In this document: positions 1 to 7,424 of the stretch, piece after piece
How the letters are laid out: each line of letters begins with the position of its first letter
How positions within the stretch are numbered: position 1 is the first letter of the stretch
DNA from: JAKOWB01 sp038363005
Lineage (GTDB): Bacteria > Pseudomonadota > Alphaproteobacteria > Kiloniellales > JACOMY01
DNA length: 64,000 nucleotides
Direction: 5' to 3'
NCBI GenBank assembly: GCA_038363005.1
Contig: JBBQBI010000020.1
Coordinates: 1 to 64,000 of the forward strand
Notes under the pieces: generated by a model
Seen by the model: the letters and a program-made list of their open reading frames with translations, nothing else
Database searches by the model: none
What the model was told of the DNA's origin: nothing
Made by a program: the position numbers and the translations under genes

Positions 1-141
1 GCCGCCTTCAGCCACACCGCCGGCGAGCTGCGGGTCAACGGCAACCAGCTGGAGGGCGACACCAACGGCGACGGTGTCGCCGACCTGGTGATCCGCGTTT
101 CCGCCAACACCGCCGCCGACTTCTGGAGCTTCAACTTCTAG
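1..141 (+). CDS. C-terminal end of an RTX/serralysin-like calcium-binding secreted protein (partial)
   Basis: Frame 1 is open from the window edge to a TAG at 139-141 and gives 46 residues. The stretch reads like the end of the peptidase M10 serralysin C-terminal domain: an AGELRV segment, then GDTNGDGVADLVIRV, then a hydrophobic aromatic end (FWSFNF). This domain folds the last RTX beta-roll and carries the type I secretion signal in secreted proteases, lipases and adhesins. Only this tail is present, so the catalytic or adhesive part and the actual function cannot be told. Confidence 0.7.
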   Translation, partial: AAFSHTAGELRVNGNQLEGDTNGDGVADLVIRVSANTAADFWSFNF

Positions 142-152
142 GGCGGCACCGC

Positions 153-830
153 CTAGAGCAGCTGCTCCAGGAACATCAGGGCGATGAAGCCGGTGAAGAA
201 GGCGGTGGGCATCAGCGGCGTGTCGGGCGTCTCGTGCGCCTCGACCAGCAGTTCCTCGACCACCAGGTAGAGCAGCGCGATGAGGCTGAAGGCGTAGAAG
301 CCGCTCAGCAGCGCCGGCGGCAGCTCGCCGAGCTGCAGGCCCGCCAGCGCGCCCAGCGGCAGCGCCAGGGCCAGCAGCAGCGTCACCCGCAGCGCGCGCG
401 CCTTCGAAGCCTGTCCCAGGTTGCTGACAACAGACAGGCCCAGGAACAGCAGCTCCAAGGTCAGCGCGATGGTCAGCATCAGGCCCTGCTTGGCGCCCTG
501 CAGGAAGCCCAGGCCCAGCACCAGGCCGTCGATGAAGACGTCGGCCGTCGCGGTGATGATCAGGCCGTTGGCACCCTTCATGCGGCCCTCGGCCACCTGC
601 AGCAGCGCCATGGCCGCCATGCCGAGCAGCGCGCCGATCAGCGAGGGCCAGAAGGCGCCGGCGTTCAGCACATCAGGCAGGATCTCCACCGCCGCGGCGG
701 AAAACACCACGCCGGCGGCCAGGTGCTGCACCAGGCTGCGGGTGCGGGCTGACGGCGGCCGCCACAGCGTGACCAGGGCGCCCAGCAGCACGGCGGCGAC
801 CGGAATGATGGTGTAGAGCAGCGCGGACAA
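153..830 (-). CDS. ZIP-family-like metal transporter
   Basis: Predicted inner-membrane protein of 225 residues with about seven or eight hydrophobic segments. The HLAAGVVFSAAAVEILPD stretch near residue 36 and the later DVFIDGLVLGLGF and ELLFLGLSV helices match the ZIP (zinc/iron permease) layout, in which TM4 and TM5 normally carry the metal site (HNxPEG and HEIPE types). Here the TM4 motif is DVFIDG with no histidine, so substrate and direction are uncertain. The start is TTG, preceded by GAAGGAAG at good spacing. It lies beside the manganese exporter gene in the same orientation, which fits a metal-handling locus, but the two are separated by about 180 bp and are not clearly an operon. Confidence 0.65.
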   Translation of the reverse strand: MSALLYTIIPVAAVLLGALVTLWRPPSARTRSLVQHLAAGVVFSAAAVEILPDVLNAGAFWPSLIGALLGMAAMALLQVAEGRMKGANGLIITATADVFIDGLVLGLGFLQGAKQGLMLTIALTLELLFLGLSVVSNLGQASKARALRVTLLLALALPLGALAGLQLGELPPALLSGFYAFSLIALLYLVVEELLVEAHETPDTPLMPTAFFTGFIALMFLEQLL

Positions 831-1000
831 CGGCAGCTTCCTTCGAGCTGGGGCGCGGCCGGGCCCCTGCGCGACGCCGACCGCCGGGGTTCACTTTCCC
901 GGTCGCCGGCCTGGAGGGCAACCCACGAGTCCGGGATTCCCGCTGACCGCGCAAGTCGTCGACGTCTCGCCCGGCGTAGACGTGCTCACACCGGGCCCAG

Positions 1001-1027
1001 AGCCCTCCCTCATCAAGCGGGAGGGGG
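1001..1027. repeat. Truncated copy of the CCCTCTCCC palindromic repeat, overlapping a stop codon
   Basis: CCCTCCC (1003-1009) and GGGAGGG (1019-1025) can form a hairpin. The sequence around it resembles the element at 62050-62083 and the longer repeats at 23047-23183 and 26978-27059. The stop codon and last proline codons of the GDT1-family gene lie inside this element, so the repeat supplies the C-terminal residues of that protein. It may also act as a transcript-end hairpin. Confidence 0.5.
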
Positions 1028-1588
1028 AAAGGCCGTCTCTGCCAGCAGCCAGAGTCCCAGGCCCAGGAACAGCAGCGCCGCGCCGATCCGCACGGCTTTC
1101 AGCGGCACGCGACGCAGCAGCGCCTGGCCGAACCAGACGGCGGGGGCGTTGGCGATCAGCATGCCCAAGGTGGTGCCGGCGGTGACCCAGAGCACCGACT
1201 GGAAGCGCGCGCCCAGCGCCACGGTGGCGACTTGGGTCTTGTCGCCCATCTCCACCAGGAAGAAGCAGACCAGCGTGGTGAGGAAGGGGCCGAAGCGTGG
1301 CGGCTTCCGCTCGCCCTCCGCCAGCTTGTCGGGGATCAGGGTCCAGCCAGCCATGAGGATGAAGGAGGCGGCGACGCCGTAGCGGAACCAGGGTCCTTCC
1401 AGCAGCGCCGCGACCTCGCGACCGAGCAGCGCGGCCAGCGCGTGGTTGGCCAGGGTCGCCACCAGGATGCCCCAGACGATCGGCCAGGGGCGCGCGAAGC
1501 GCGCCGCCAGCAGGATGGCGAGCAGCTGCGTCTTGTCGCCGATCTCGGCCAGCGCGACCACGGCAGTGGAGGTAAGGAAGGCTTCCAT
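1013..1588 (-). CDS. GDT1/TMEM165 (UPF0016) family manganese/calcium transporter
   Basis: Inner-membrane protein of 191 residues with two repeats of three helices, each carrying the family signature ExGDKT: EIGDKTQ at residues 15-21 and EMGDKTQ at 113-119. Bacterial members (MneA, and MntX-like proteins in function) export Mn2+ in exchange for protons; eukaryotic GDT1/TMEM165 transport Mn/Ca in the Golgi. Its expression is very probably controlled by manganese through the riboswitch at 1662-1790, which itself supports the substrate call. The ATG start is 73 nt downstream of the aptamer on the transcript. The last codons fall inside a palindromic repeat. Confidence 0.9.
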   Translation of the reverse strand: MEAFLTSTAVVALAEIGDKTQLLAILLAARFARPWPIVWGILVATLANHALAALLGREVAALLEGPWFRYGVAASFILMAGWTLIPDKLAEGERKPPRFGPFLTTLVCFFLVEMGDKTQVATVALGARFQSVLWVTAGTTLGMLIANAPAVWFGQALLRRVPLKAVRIGAALLFLGLGLWLLAETAFPPPA

Positions 1589-1661
1589 CGAGGCACCAGG
1601 GGGTCAGGCGAGAGGACGCCAACGACATCGCCCCCCCTACCCGACCGTTGCAGGAGACGAT

Positions 1662-1790
1662 GCCATTGGTCTCGCCTGGACGGCCGGGCCGCTGCCCGTC
1701 TGCTCCGTCCCCCCGCGCCATGGCGTGCCCGCCAAGTATGTTGACGCGGAGACCATCGCCAAGGCGACGGCTGGCTACTCCCCAGATGAC
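1662..1790 (-). ncRNA. yybP-ykoY manganese riboswitch
   Basis: Read on the minus strand, the leader has the class landmarks. GGGGAGTAGCC (1783-1773) is the conserved first loop/helix segment, and GAGACCAATGGC (1673-1662) is the conserved 3' segment. They are joined by a closing helix in which GTCATCTGG (1790-1782) pairs with CCAATGGC (1669-1662), leaving one bulged C. The segment between holds GC-rich hairpins and GCGTCAACATACT, like the metal-binding loop of alphaproteobacterial members. It precedes a UPF0016/GDT1 gene, one of the classic targets of this riboswitch, which switches on export when Mn2+ binds. A possible expression platform is described under findings. Confidence 0.88.
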
Positions 1791-1796
1791 GGACTG

Positions 1797-1826
1797 GGCA
1801 TAGCGGAGGCCGCGCTGCCGGGGCAA
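1797..1826 (-). promoter_or_regulatory. Candidate sigma-70 promoter for the riboswitch/GDT1 transcript
   Basis: On the minus strand, TTGCCC (1826-1821) and TATGCC (1802-1797) are separated by 18 nt. A start site 6-7 nt downstream falls at about 1790, exactly where the closing helix of the riboswitch begins. That agreement supports the promoter, though the boxes themselves are only partial consensus matches. Confidence 0.5.
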
Positions 1827-1874
1827 TGTGAGAGTGATTTGCAGGACCCTGCCATGCGGCTGCTCGCGACTTGC

Positions 1875-1902
1875 TTGCCAGGCGGCGGCGCGAGAATATA
1901 GA
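1875..1902 (+). promoter_or_regulatory. Candidate sigma-70 promoter of the MFS transporter gene
   Basis: TTGCCA (1875-1880) and TATAGA (1897-1902) are 16 nt apart, and the start codon follows at 1934. The AT-rich patch at 1893-1926 stands out in this GC-rich DNA. The palindrome at 1900-1917 overlaps the end of the -10 box and the expected start site. Confidence 0.5.
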
Positions 1903-1917
1903 AACTAGAATGTTTCT
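1900..1917. promoter_or_regulatory. Candidate operator: 6-bp perfect inverted repeat AGAAAC-N6-GTTTCT
   Basis: AGAAAC (1900-1905) and GTTTCT (1912-1917) are perfect inverted repeats around TAGAAT. They lie across the -10/+1 region of the MFS gene. The position is typical of a repressor site (MarR or TetR type), but no such regulator gene is adjacent in this window, so the binding protein is unknown. Confidence 0.45.
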
Positions 1918-1933
1918 TAATTAGAGGCCGCCC

Positions 1934-3313
1934 ATGACTACCCCCGGCACCTGGCGCGAAGTCTTCGCCCGCGGATATCGCGCGCCCTTGGTGACCGTCA
2001 GCCTGGGCGTCGGGCTCTATGCGCTGAACGCCTTCCTGGTGGCCACCGCGCTGCCCAGCGCGGTGAAGGACATCGGCGGCGTCGAGCTGCTGAGCTGGTC
2101 GGTCGCCGTCTTCCTGGTGATGGCCATCGTCGGCGGCGCCTCGGCCTCGCTCTTGAAGGCGCGGCATGGCGCGCGACTGGCGCTGCTCGCCTCGGGCCTG
2201 GCCTTCTTCCTGGGCACCCTGGTGGCCGGCCTGGCGCCGAGCATGCCGGTATTACTGGCCGGCCGCGCGCTGCAGGGCCTGGGCGAAGGCGTGATCTCGG
2301 CGCTGAGCTACGCGCTGATCCCGGCCTTCTTTCCCAGCCGCCTGGTGCCCAAAGTCTTCGGCGTCGAAGCCGTGGTCTGGGCGCTGGCGGCCAGCGGCGG
2401 CCCGCTGGTCGGCGGCATCCTGACCGAGCTGATCTCCTGGCGTTGGGCGCTGCTGGTCTCGGCGCCGCTGTCCTTGATCTTCATGGCGCTGGTGCGCCGT
2501 GTGGTGCCGGCGGAACCGGCGGCGGCGGTCGGCGGCGGCGGCGTGCCGCTGCTACGCCTGGCCGGCATCGGTGGTGCCATCCTGCTGGTCGCCGCCGCCG
2601 GGCTGCTGGCGCACTGGCTGGCGGCAGGCGCCGTGGCCCTGGCGGTGCTGCTGCTGGTCGCCATGGTGTGGCTCGACCGCCGCTGCCCGGTGCAGCTCTT
2701 CCCCAGCGATGCCTTCACCTTGAAGACCACGGTCGGTGCCGGCCTCTGGGTGGTGCTGCTGATGCCGCTCGCCCAGGCCGGAACCATGGTCTACATGGCC
2801 TACCTGATCCAGGTGCTGCTAGGCGCCGGCCCAACCCTGGCCGGGCTGATGAACGCCACGCTGGCGCTGTCGTGGAGCGGCGTCGCCATCCTGGTGGCCG
2901 ACCGCGCCGGGGCGCGCCGCGCCGCCCACCTGATCCGCCTCGGCCCGGGCTGCCTGCTGCTCGGCTTCGCCTGCCACGGGCTGGCCTTCCACCTGGGCTC
3001 CTCCTGGATGGTGGTACTGGCGCAGATCGCGCTCGGCGCCGGCTTCGGGTCGAGCTGGGCCTTCCTCAGCCAGGCCATCATGGAGGCAGCGCGCCCCGGC
3101 GAACGCGACCGCGCCGCCGGCCTGGTGCCGACCGTGCAGTCCGCCGGCTATGCGCTCGGCGCCGCGCTGGCCGGACTGGTGGCCAACGCCAGCGGCCTGG
3201 CGACGACGCCGGCCAAGGCGGTGCCCTGGCTGCTCGGCACCTGCGCGCTCTTCGCCGCCGGTGCCCTGCTGGCCAGCCTGCGGGTGCGGCCGGCCCATCC
3301 GCCGGCGACTTAG
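1934..3313 (+). CDS. MFS drug/metabolite transporter (DHA2-like, about 14 TM)
   Basis: Integral membrane protein of 459 residues dominated by hydrophobic helices. The N-terminal half has the ALPSAVKDIGG segment seen in EmrB/QacA-type exporters, an ARHGARL loop where motif A is expected, and an LAGRALQGLGEG segment resembling motif B. GGPLVGGILTELISWRWALLVSAPL is typical of motif C and the following helix of proton-driven antiporters. It is therefore probably an efflux pump, substrate unknown. The ATG start follows AGAGG-like sequence. Expression may be repressed at the palindrome over its promoter. A sulfotransferase gene follows 39 bp downstream in the same direction. Confidence 0.8.
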   Translation: MTTPGTWREVFARGYRAPLVTVSLGVGLYALNAFLVATALPSAVKDIGGVELLSWSVAVFLVMAIVGGASASLLKARHGARLALLASGLAFFLGTLVAGLAPSMPVLLAGRALQGLGEGVISALSYALIPAFFPSRLVPKVFGVEAVVWALAASGGPLVGGILTELISWRWALLVSAPLSLIFMALVRRVVPAEPAAAVGGGGVPLLRLAGIGGAILLVAAAGLLAHWLAAGAVALAVLLLVAMVWLDRRCPVQLFPSDAFTLKTTVGAGLWVVLLMPLAQAGTMVYMAYLIQVLLGAGPTLAGLMNATLALSWSGVAILVADRAGARRAAHLIRLGPGCLLLGFACHGLAFHLGSSWMVVLAQIALGAGFGSSWAFLSQAIMEAARPGERDRAAGLVPTVQSAGYALGAALAGLVANASGLATTPAKAVPWLLGTCALFAAGALLASLRVRPAHPPAT

Positions 3314-3352
3314 TCGTTCGGGCCGGACGGCGGCCGTGGCATCCTGGCCGCC

Positions 3353-4042
3353 ATGCTGGTCAGCCATCGCCATCGCTTCATCTATCTGAAGACCATCAAG
3401 ACCGCCGGCACCGCGGTCGAGTTCTACTTCGAACCCTTCTGCGTGCCGGACGGCGCGGACCACAGGCCGCGTGCCAAGACCGAGGCGATCGTCACGCCGG
3501 CCGGAATCGTCGGGCGGCGCGGCCCCGATGCCACGGTGGCCACTTGGTACAGCCACATGCCGGCGACGCTGCTGCGCGAACGCCTGGGCGAGCCCTGCTG
3601 GAGCAGCTATCTGAAATTCTGCGTGGTGCGCGACCCCTTCGAAAAGGCGATCTCCACCTTCTGGTATCGGTTGCCGCCAGAGCAGCGCGACGCCCTGGCC
3701 GAGGCCCCCTTCGAGCAGGTGCGCGCGACCTTCCTCGCCTGGCTCGGCCCGCAGAAGACGGTCACGCGCGACCGCCGCATCTGCGCTATCGACGGCAGCC
3801 TGGCAGTGGATCGCCTGCTACGGCACGAAAGCCTGCTGCCGGACCTGGAGGCGCTCTGCGCCGAACTGGGGCTACCCTGGGAGGCGGCGCGCCTGCAGTC
3901 GGTCAAGGCCGGCTTCCGCCGCCGGCCGGAACCCGCCGGCGCCTACTACGACACCACCAGTGTCGAACGCCTGGCCGCCAGCCACGCCTGGGAGATCGCC
4001 ACCTTCAACTATGCCCCCCGCCCCGCCGGCTGGACCGGCTAG
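3353..4042 (+). CDS. Sulfotransferase family protein
   Basis: Protein of 229 residues with the two PAPS-binding signatures of this fold. The 5'-phosphosulfate loop is in YLKTIKTAGTAVE (about residues 11-23), and the 3'-phosphate motif is VVRDPFEKAISTFWYR (91-106) with its Arg and Ser. It would transfer sulfate from PAPS to an alcohol or amine acceptor. The family is close to the Sulfotransfer_2 and alphaproteobacterial capsule or lipid sulfotransferases, but the acceptor cannot be read from sequence. No signal peptide is evident, so cytoplasmic. It may be co-transcribed with the preceding MFS gene and converges on the threonine aldolase gene with a 9-bp gap. Confidence 0.8.
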   Translation: MLVSHRHRFIYLKTIKTAGTAVEFYFEPFCVPDGADHRPRAKTEAIVTPAGIVGRRGPDATVATWYSHMPATLLRERLGEPCWSSYLKFCVVRDPFEKAISTFWYRLPPEQRDALAEAPFEQVRATFLAWLGPQKTVTRDRRICAIDGSLAVDRLLRHESLLPDLEALCAELGLPWEAARLQSVKAGFRRRPEPAGAYYDTTSVERLAASHAWEIATFNYAPRPAGWTG

Positions 4043-4051
4043 GGCGCGCCC

Positions 4052-5098
4052 TCAGGGCCGAAAGGCGCGGACCGCCGCGATGGTCCGCTTGATCCCCGCG
4101 TCGTCGACGTCGAGATGGGTGACCAGGCGCAGACGTGGCGCCTTGCCGCCGGTCAGCACGCCGTGGTCGGCCAGGTGGCGGACGAAGGCCGCATGGCGCG
4201 CCGGCGCGACCTCCAGGAAGACCATGTTGGTGCCGGTCGGCTGCACTGTCACGCCGGCGATGCCCTGCAGGCCTTCGGCCAGGCGCGCGGCGCGGGCGTG
4301 ATCCTCGGCCAGGCGCGCGACCTGGTGCTTCAGGGCATGGAGCCCGGCGGCGGCCAGGATGCCGGCCTGCCGCGTGGCGCCGCCCAGCAGCTTGCGCTGG
4401 CGGTGCGCGCGGGCGATGAAATCCCGGTCGCCGGCCAGCACCGAGCCGACCGGCGCACCCAGGCCCTTCGACAGGCAGAGCGAGATCGAATCCATCGGCG
4501 CCGCCAGGCTGGCAGCGCTGACGCCCAGCTGCACCGCGGCGTTCAACAGCCGCGCGCCATCCAGGTGCACCTTCAGGCCACGGCGCCGCGCCGTCTCGGC
4601 CAGCGCCGCCATGCGCGCGGGCGCCTGCACCCGGCCGCTGACGGTGTTCTCCAGGCAGAGCAGCCGGGTGATGGGATAGTGCGCATCGTCCGGCTTGATC
4701 GCCGCCTCGACCTGCGCCGGCTCCAGGCCACCGCTGGCATCGGTCGCCAGCGGGCAGGGCATGATGCCGCCCAGCACCGCGGCGCCGCCGGCCTCGCTGG
4801 TGAAGGAATGATACTGGTCGCCGACGATGTATTCCTCGCCCCGCCCGCAGTGGCTGAGCAGCGCCGCCAGGTTGCCCTGCGTGCCGCTGGAGACGAAGAG
4901 CGCCGCTTCCTTGCCGAGCAGCGCCGCCGCCATCTCCTCCAGCGCCTTGACCGTCGGGTCCTCGCCATAGACGTCGTCGCCGACCTCGGCCGCCGCCATG
5001 GCGGCGCGCATCGCCGGGCCGGGCTTGGTCACGGTGTCGCTGCGCAGGTCGACGACGGCGTTGGCGGTGGTCGCCGCCGTGGTGCCGAGATAGGCCAT
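4052..5098 (-). CDS. ltaE: Low-specificity L-threonine aldolase
   Basis: PLP fold-type I enzyme of 348 residues that cleaves L-threonine or L-allo-threonine to glycine and acetaldehyde. Visible landmarks are the N-terminal VDLRSDTVTKP signature, SSGTQGN (70-76) of the cofactor phosphate site, His97 in the YHSFTSEAGG segment that stacks on PLP, Asp180 in HLDGAR, and the Schiff-base Lys211 in LSKGLGAPVGS. Length is normal for the family. The ATG lies one base after the stop of the acetylpolyamine amidohydrolase gene, so the two are probably translationally coupled. The pairing suggests a catabolic role beside polyamine use, which is an inference. Confidence 0.93.
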   Translation of the reverse strand: MAYLGTTAATTANAVVDLRSDTVTKPGPAMRAAMAAAEVGDDVYGEDPTVKALEEMAAALLGKEAALFVSSGTQGNLAALLSHCGRGEEYIVGDQYHSFTSEAGGAAVLGGIMPCPLATDASGGLEPAQVEAAIKPDDAHYPITRLLCLENTVSGRVQAPARMAALAETARRRGLKVHLDGARLLNAAVQLGVSAASLAAPMDSISLCLSKGLGAPVGSVLAGDRDFIARAHRQRKLLGGATRQAGILAAAGLHALKHQVARLAEDHARAARLAEGLQGIAGVTVQPTGTNMVFLEVAPARHAAFVRHLADHGVLTGGKAPRLRLVTHLDVDDAGIKRTIAAVRAFRP

Positions 5099-5099
5099 G

Positions 5100-6131
5100 T
5101 CAGCCGCCCATGAAGCCCTGCAGCACGTTGACCGCGTTGATGCCGATCTCCTCCACCGCGTAGCCGCCTTCCATGACGAAGAGCGTCGGCGTCTTGAGGC
5201 CGGCGATCATGCTGCCGATCTCCAGGTAGTCGGGGCTCTTCAGCTTGAAGTGGCTGATCGGATCGGCCTCGAAGGTGTCAACGCCGAGCGAGATCACCAG
5301 CGCGTCGGGCTTGAAGGCCTGGACCCGCTTGATGCCGTCGGCCAGCGCCTGCTTGTAGACCTCCCATCCGGTGCCCCAGGGCATCGGGTAGTTGGCATTG
5401 AAGCCCTCGCCCTTGCCGCGCCCGGTCTCGGTGTCGTAGCCCAGGAAATAGGGATACTCCTGGTCCGGGTGGCCGTGCAGCGAGACGAACAGCACGTCAT
5501 CGCGCTCGTAGAAAATGTCCTGCGTGCCGTTGCCGTGGTGATAGTCGACGTCGAGCACGCAGACCTTCTTGGCCCCGCCGTCGCGGAAGGCCTGCGCCGC
5601 CGAGGCGGCGTTGTTGATGTAGCAGTAGCCACCGGCCAGATCCTTCATGGCGTGGTGGCCGGGCGGCCGGCAGACCGCGAAGGCCGCGCGCTCGCCACCG
5701 GCGACCAGGCGCTGGCCGGTGATGGCGACGTCGTGCGCCGCCTTGATGGCGTCCCAGGTGCCGGGCACGAAGGGCGAGGAGAGATCGAAGCAGTAGTAGC
5801 CGTAGCGCGACACCGCCGACTTGCCGGGCCGCTGGCCCAGGCCACGCATGGCATAGGTGAAGGGCGCGCCGAAGGGCGCCTTGGGAAAGTCGCGGTGCCA
5901 GTGGTTCCAGGCGTCGGCCAGGAAGGCCAGGAAGTCGTCCGTGTGGACGCGGCGCGCCGGCTCCAGCCCGATGGGATCGGGCGGCAGGATCTCCTTGAAG
6001 CCCTCGCTGCGCACACGGTCCATGACCATGTCCATGCGGCTCGGCATCTCGAACATCGGCACCAGGCGGCCGTTGAGGAACTCCAGCGCGCCGTCGTGCT
6101 TGCGGTGCTCTTCGGTGTAGATGACTTTCAT
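5100..6131 (-). CDS. aphA: Acetylpolyamine amidohydrolase (class II histone deacetylase-like)
   Basis: Zinc hydrolase of 343 residues in the arginase/deacetylase fold. Active-site residues are in place: PPGHH (156-160) with the tandem histidines, the zinc ligands Asp196 and His198 in LDVDYHHGNGTQ, Asp285 in SLGVDTFEADP, and the transition-state tyrosine in EGGYAVEE (Tyr324). The N-terminal MKVIYTEEHRKHD and the length fit ApaH/AphA-type enzymes that deacetylate N-acetylputrescine, spermidine or cadaverine. Position next to a polyamine ABC importer supports that substrate over histone-like proteins or acetoin-related members. It is separated from the importer genes by a terminator and a repeat, so it probably has its own promoter. 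Confidence 0.9.
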   Translation of the reverse strand: MKVIYTEEHRKHDGALEFLNGRLVPMFEMPSRMDMVMDRVRSEGFKEILPPDPIGLEPARRVHTDDFLAFLADAWNHWHRDFPKAPFGAPFTYAMRGLGQRPGKSAVSRYGYYCFDLSSPFVPGTWDAIKAAHDVAITGQRLVAGGERAAFAVCRPPGHHAMKDLAGGYCYINNAASAAQAFRDGGAKKVCVLDVDYHHGNGTQDIFYERDDVLFVSLHGHPDQEYPYFLGYDTETGRGKGEGFNANYPMPWGTGWEVYKQALADGIKRVQAFKPDALVISLGVDTFEADPISHFKLKSPDYLEIGSMIAGLKTPTLFVMEGGYAVEEIGINAVNVLQGFMGG

Positions 6132-6175
6132 GGGAACTGCCCTTTTGCTCCTGGACTCTCTGCCCTCTTCCAGCC

Positions 6176-6260
6176 GTCACCCTCGGGCTTGTCCCGAGGG
6201 TCCATCGCGGCGTTCGCGCCGATGGCAACCTGGATGCTCGGAACAAGTCCGAGCATGACG
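6176..6260. repeat. Alphaproteobacterial palindromic intergenic repeat (two opposed hairpins)
   Basis: GTCACCCTCGGGCTTGTCCC (from 6176) starts one hairpin (CCCTCGGG/CCCGAGGG), and GATGCTCGG...CCGAGCATGACG (6233-6260) forms a second. The outer GTCA and TGAC ends are also complementary. This resembles the dispersed repeat seen between genes in many Rhodospirillales and Rhizobiales. It sits between the amidohydrolase start and the terminator of the polyamine importer operon. Confidence 0.65.
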
Positions 6261-6280
6261 ATGGAGTGGGGTCTAGATCA

Positions 6281-6321
6281 GTTCAAATACGAAAGCGGGG
6301 GAGGCAGCTTGCCTCCCCCGC
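6281..6321 (-). terminator. Rho-independent terminator of the polyamine importer operon
   Basis: A perfect 12-bp stem (GCGGGGGAGGCA at 6295-6306 with TGCCTCCCCCGC at 6310-6321) closes a 3-nt loop. On the minus strand it is followed by a T-rich run (TTTCGTATTTGAAC). It lies 22 bp past the stop of the solute-binding protein gene. Confidence 0.85.
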
Positions 6322-6342
6322 CTCTGCGTCAGGCCAGTGGAC

Positions 6343-7371
6343 CTACTTCAGCAGGTTGGTCCAGAGCTGGCTGTACTTCTCCACCACGTCCGGCGGGCAG
6401 ACCGGTACGAAGGTGCCCGGCGGGGTCCCGGCCGGCGGGGTGATTTCCGGCGCCGCGGCGAACTCCGCTGACATGAAGGCGCCGCTGCCGCTGATGCCGT
6501 TGGCGTACTTGGCGAAGTCGGAAATCAGCGCCGCGTTCTCCGGCACCATCAGGAAGTTGAGGAAGGCCTTGGCGTTCTCCATGTTGGGCGCATCCTTCAG
6601 GATGGCAGCGTTGTCCATCCAGATCGAGTAGCCCTCCTTGGGATAGGCATAGGCGATGGTCGGGCGCTGCAGGCGGGCGCGATAGGCGGCGCCGTTCCAG
6701 CCCTGCGACAGCGCCGTGTCACCGGCGACCATGGTGTCGATCATGCCGTAGTCGATGGTGCGCCAGAAGGGCTTGGCCTTCACCAGCATGTCGAACATGG
6801 CCTTCAGCGTGGTCGGATCACTGTTGCACAGCGGCTTGCCCATGTAGCGCAGCGCCGCGTTGAAGACCTCGTCCGGCGAGGGCTGCATGTTGATCTTGCC
6901 CTGCAGCTCCGGGGGCGGATCGAACATCAGGCCCAGCGTGTTGATGTCGCCGGTATAGACCGCGGTGTCGACGGCGAAGGCGGTGGTGCCCCACTGCCAT
7001 GGCACCGAGTAGTGCCGGCCCTGATCGAAGTAGACATCGACCCACTGCGGATCCATGTTCTTGAAGTTCGGCAACTGGTCGGGCCGCGATTCCGCCAGCA
7101 GCCCCTCGGTGATCATGATCGACAGGGCATAGTCGGTCGGGAAGACGATGTCGTAGCCCGAGTTGCCCTGGCGCACCTTGGCCAGCATGGTCTCGTTCGA
7201 ATCGTAGTCGTCGAGCGTGACCGCGATGCCGGTCTCGGCGGTGAACTTCTCGATCAGCTTGGGATTGGTGTAGTCACCCCAGTTGTAGAGGTGAACCTCG
7301 CCGGCCGCAAAGGCTTGCGAACCGACGGCAAGGACGGCGACAGCCGCCGCCGTGGCTAAGAAACGACGCAT
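6343..7371 (-). CDS. potD: Polyamine ABC transporter, periplasmic substrate-binding protein
   Basis: Binding protein of 342 residues with a cleavable signal peptide (about residues 1-22, ending SQAFA). The mature N-terminus has VHLYNWGDY and later the YDSNETMLAKV and PWQWGTTAFAVD segments, the pattern of PotD/PotF spermidine/putrescine receptors; the YNW and WGTT aromatics line the ligand pocket. A GMIDTMVAGDTALSQGWNG stretch and YPKEGYSIWMDN further support the family. It is the last gene of a four-gene operon ordered ATPase, permease, permease, receptor, as in potABCD. Whether it prefers putrescine or spermidine cannot be told. RBS GGGAGA precedes the ATG. Confidence 0.9.
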   Translation of the reverse strand: MRRFLATAAAVAVLAVGSQAFAAGEVHLYNWGDYTNPKLIEKFTAETGIAVTLDDYDSNETMLAKVRQGNSGYDIVFPTDYALSIMITEGLLAESRPDQLPNFKNMDPQWVDVYFDQGRHYSVPWQWGTTAFAVDTAVYTGDINTLGLMFDPPPELQGKINMQPSPDEVFNAALRYMGKPLCNSDPTTLKAMFDMLVKAKPFWRTIDYGMIDTMVAGDTALSQGWNGAAYRARLQRPTIAYAYPKEGYSIWMDNAAILKDAPNMENAKAFLNFLMVPENAALISDFAKYANGISGSGAFMSAEFAAAPEITPPAGTPPGTFVPVCPPDVVEKYSQLWTNLLK

Positions 7372-7424
7372 TCCACAGTCTCCCTTTTGTTAAACGTTTC
7401 TGATGCTCCCTGAACGTCCGGCAG

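Noticed and set aside
2443..4092. Plus-strand frame of 549 codons spanning the MFS gene end and the sulfotransferase
   Set aside because: Shifted-frame shadow of the two real genes; both real frames carry family motifs and normal starts.
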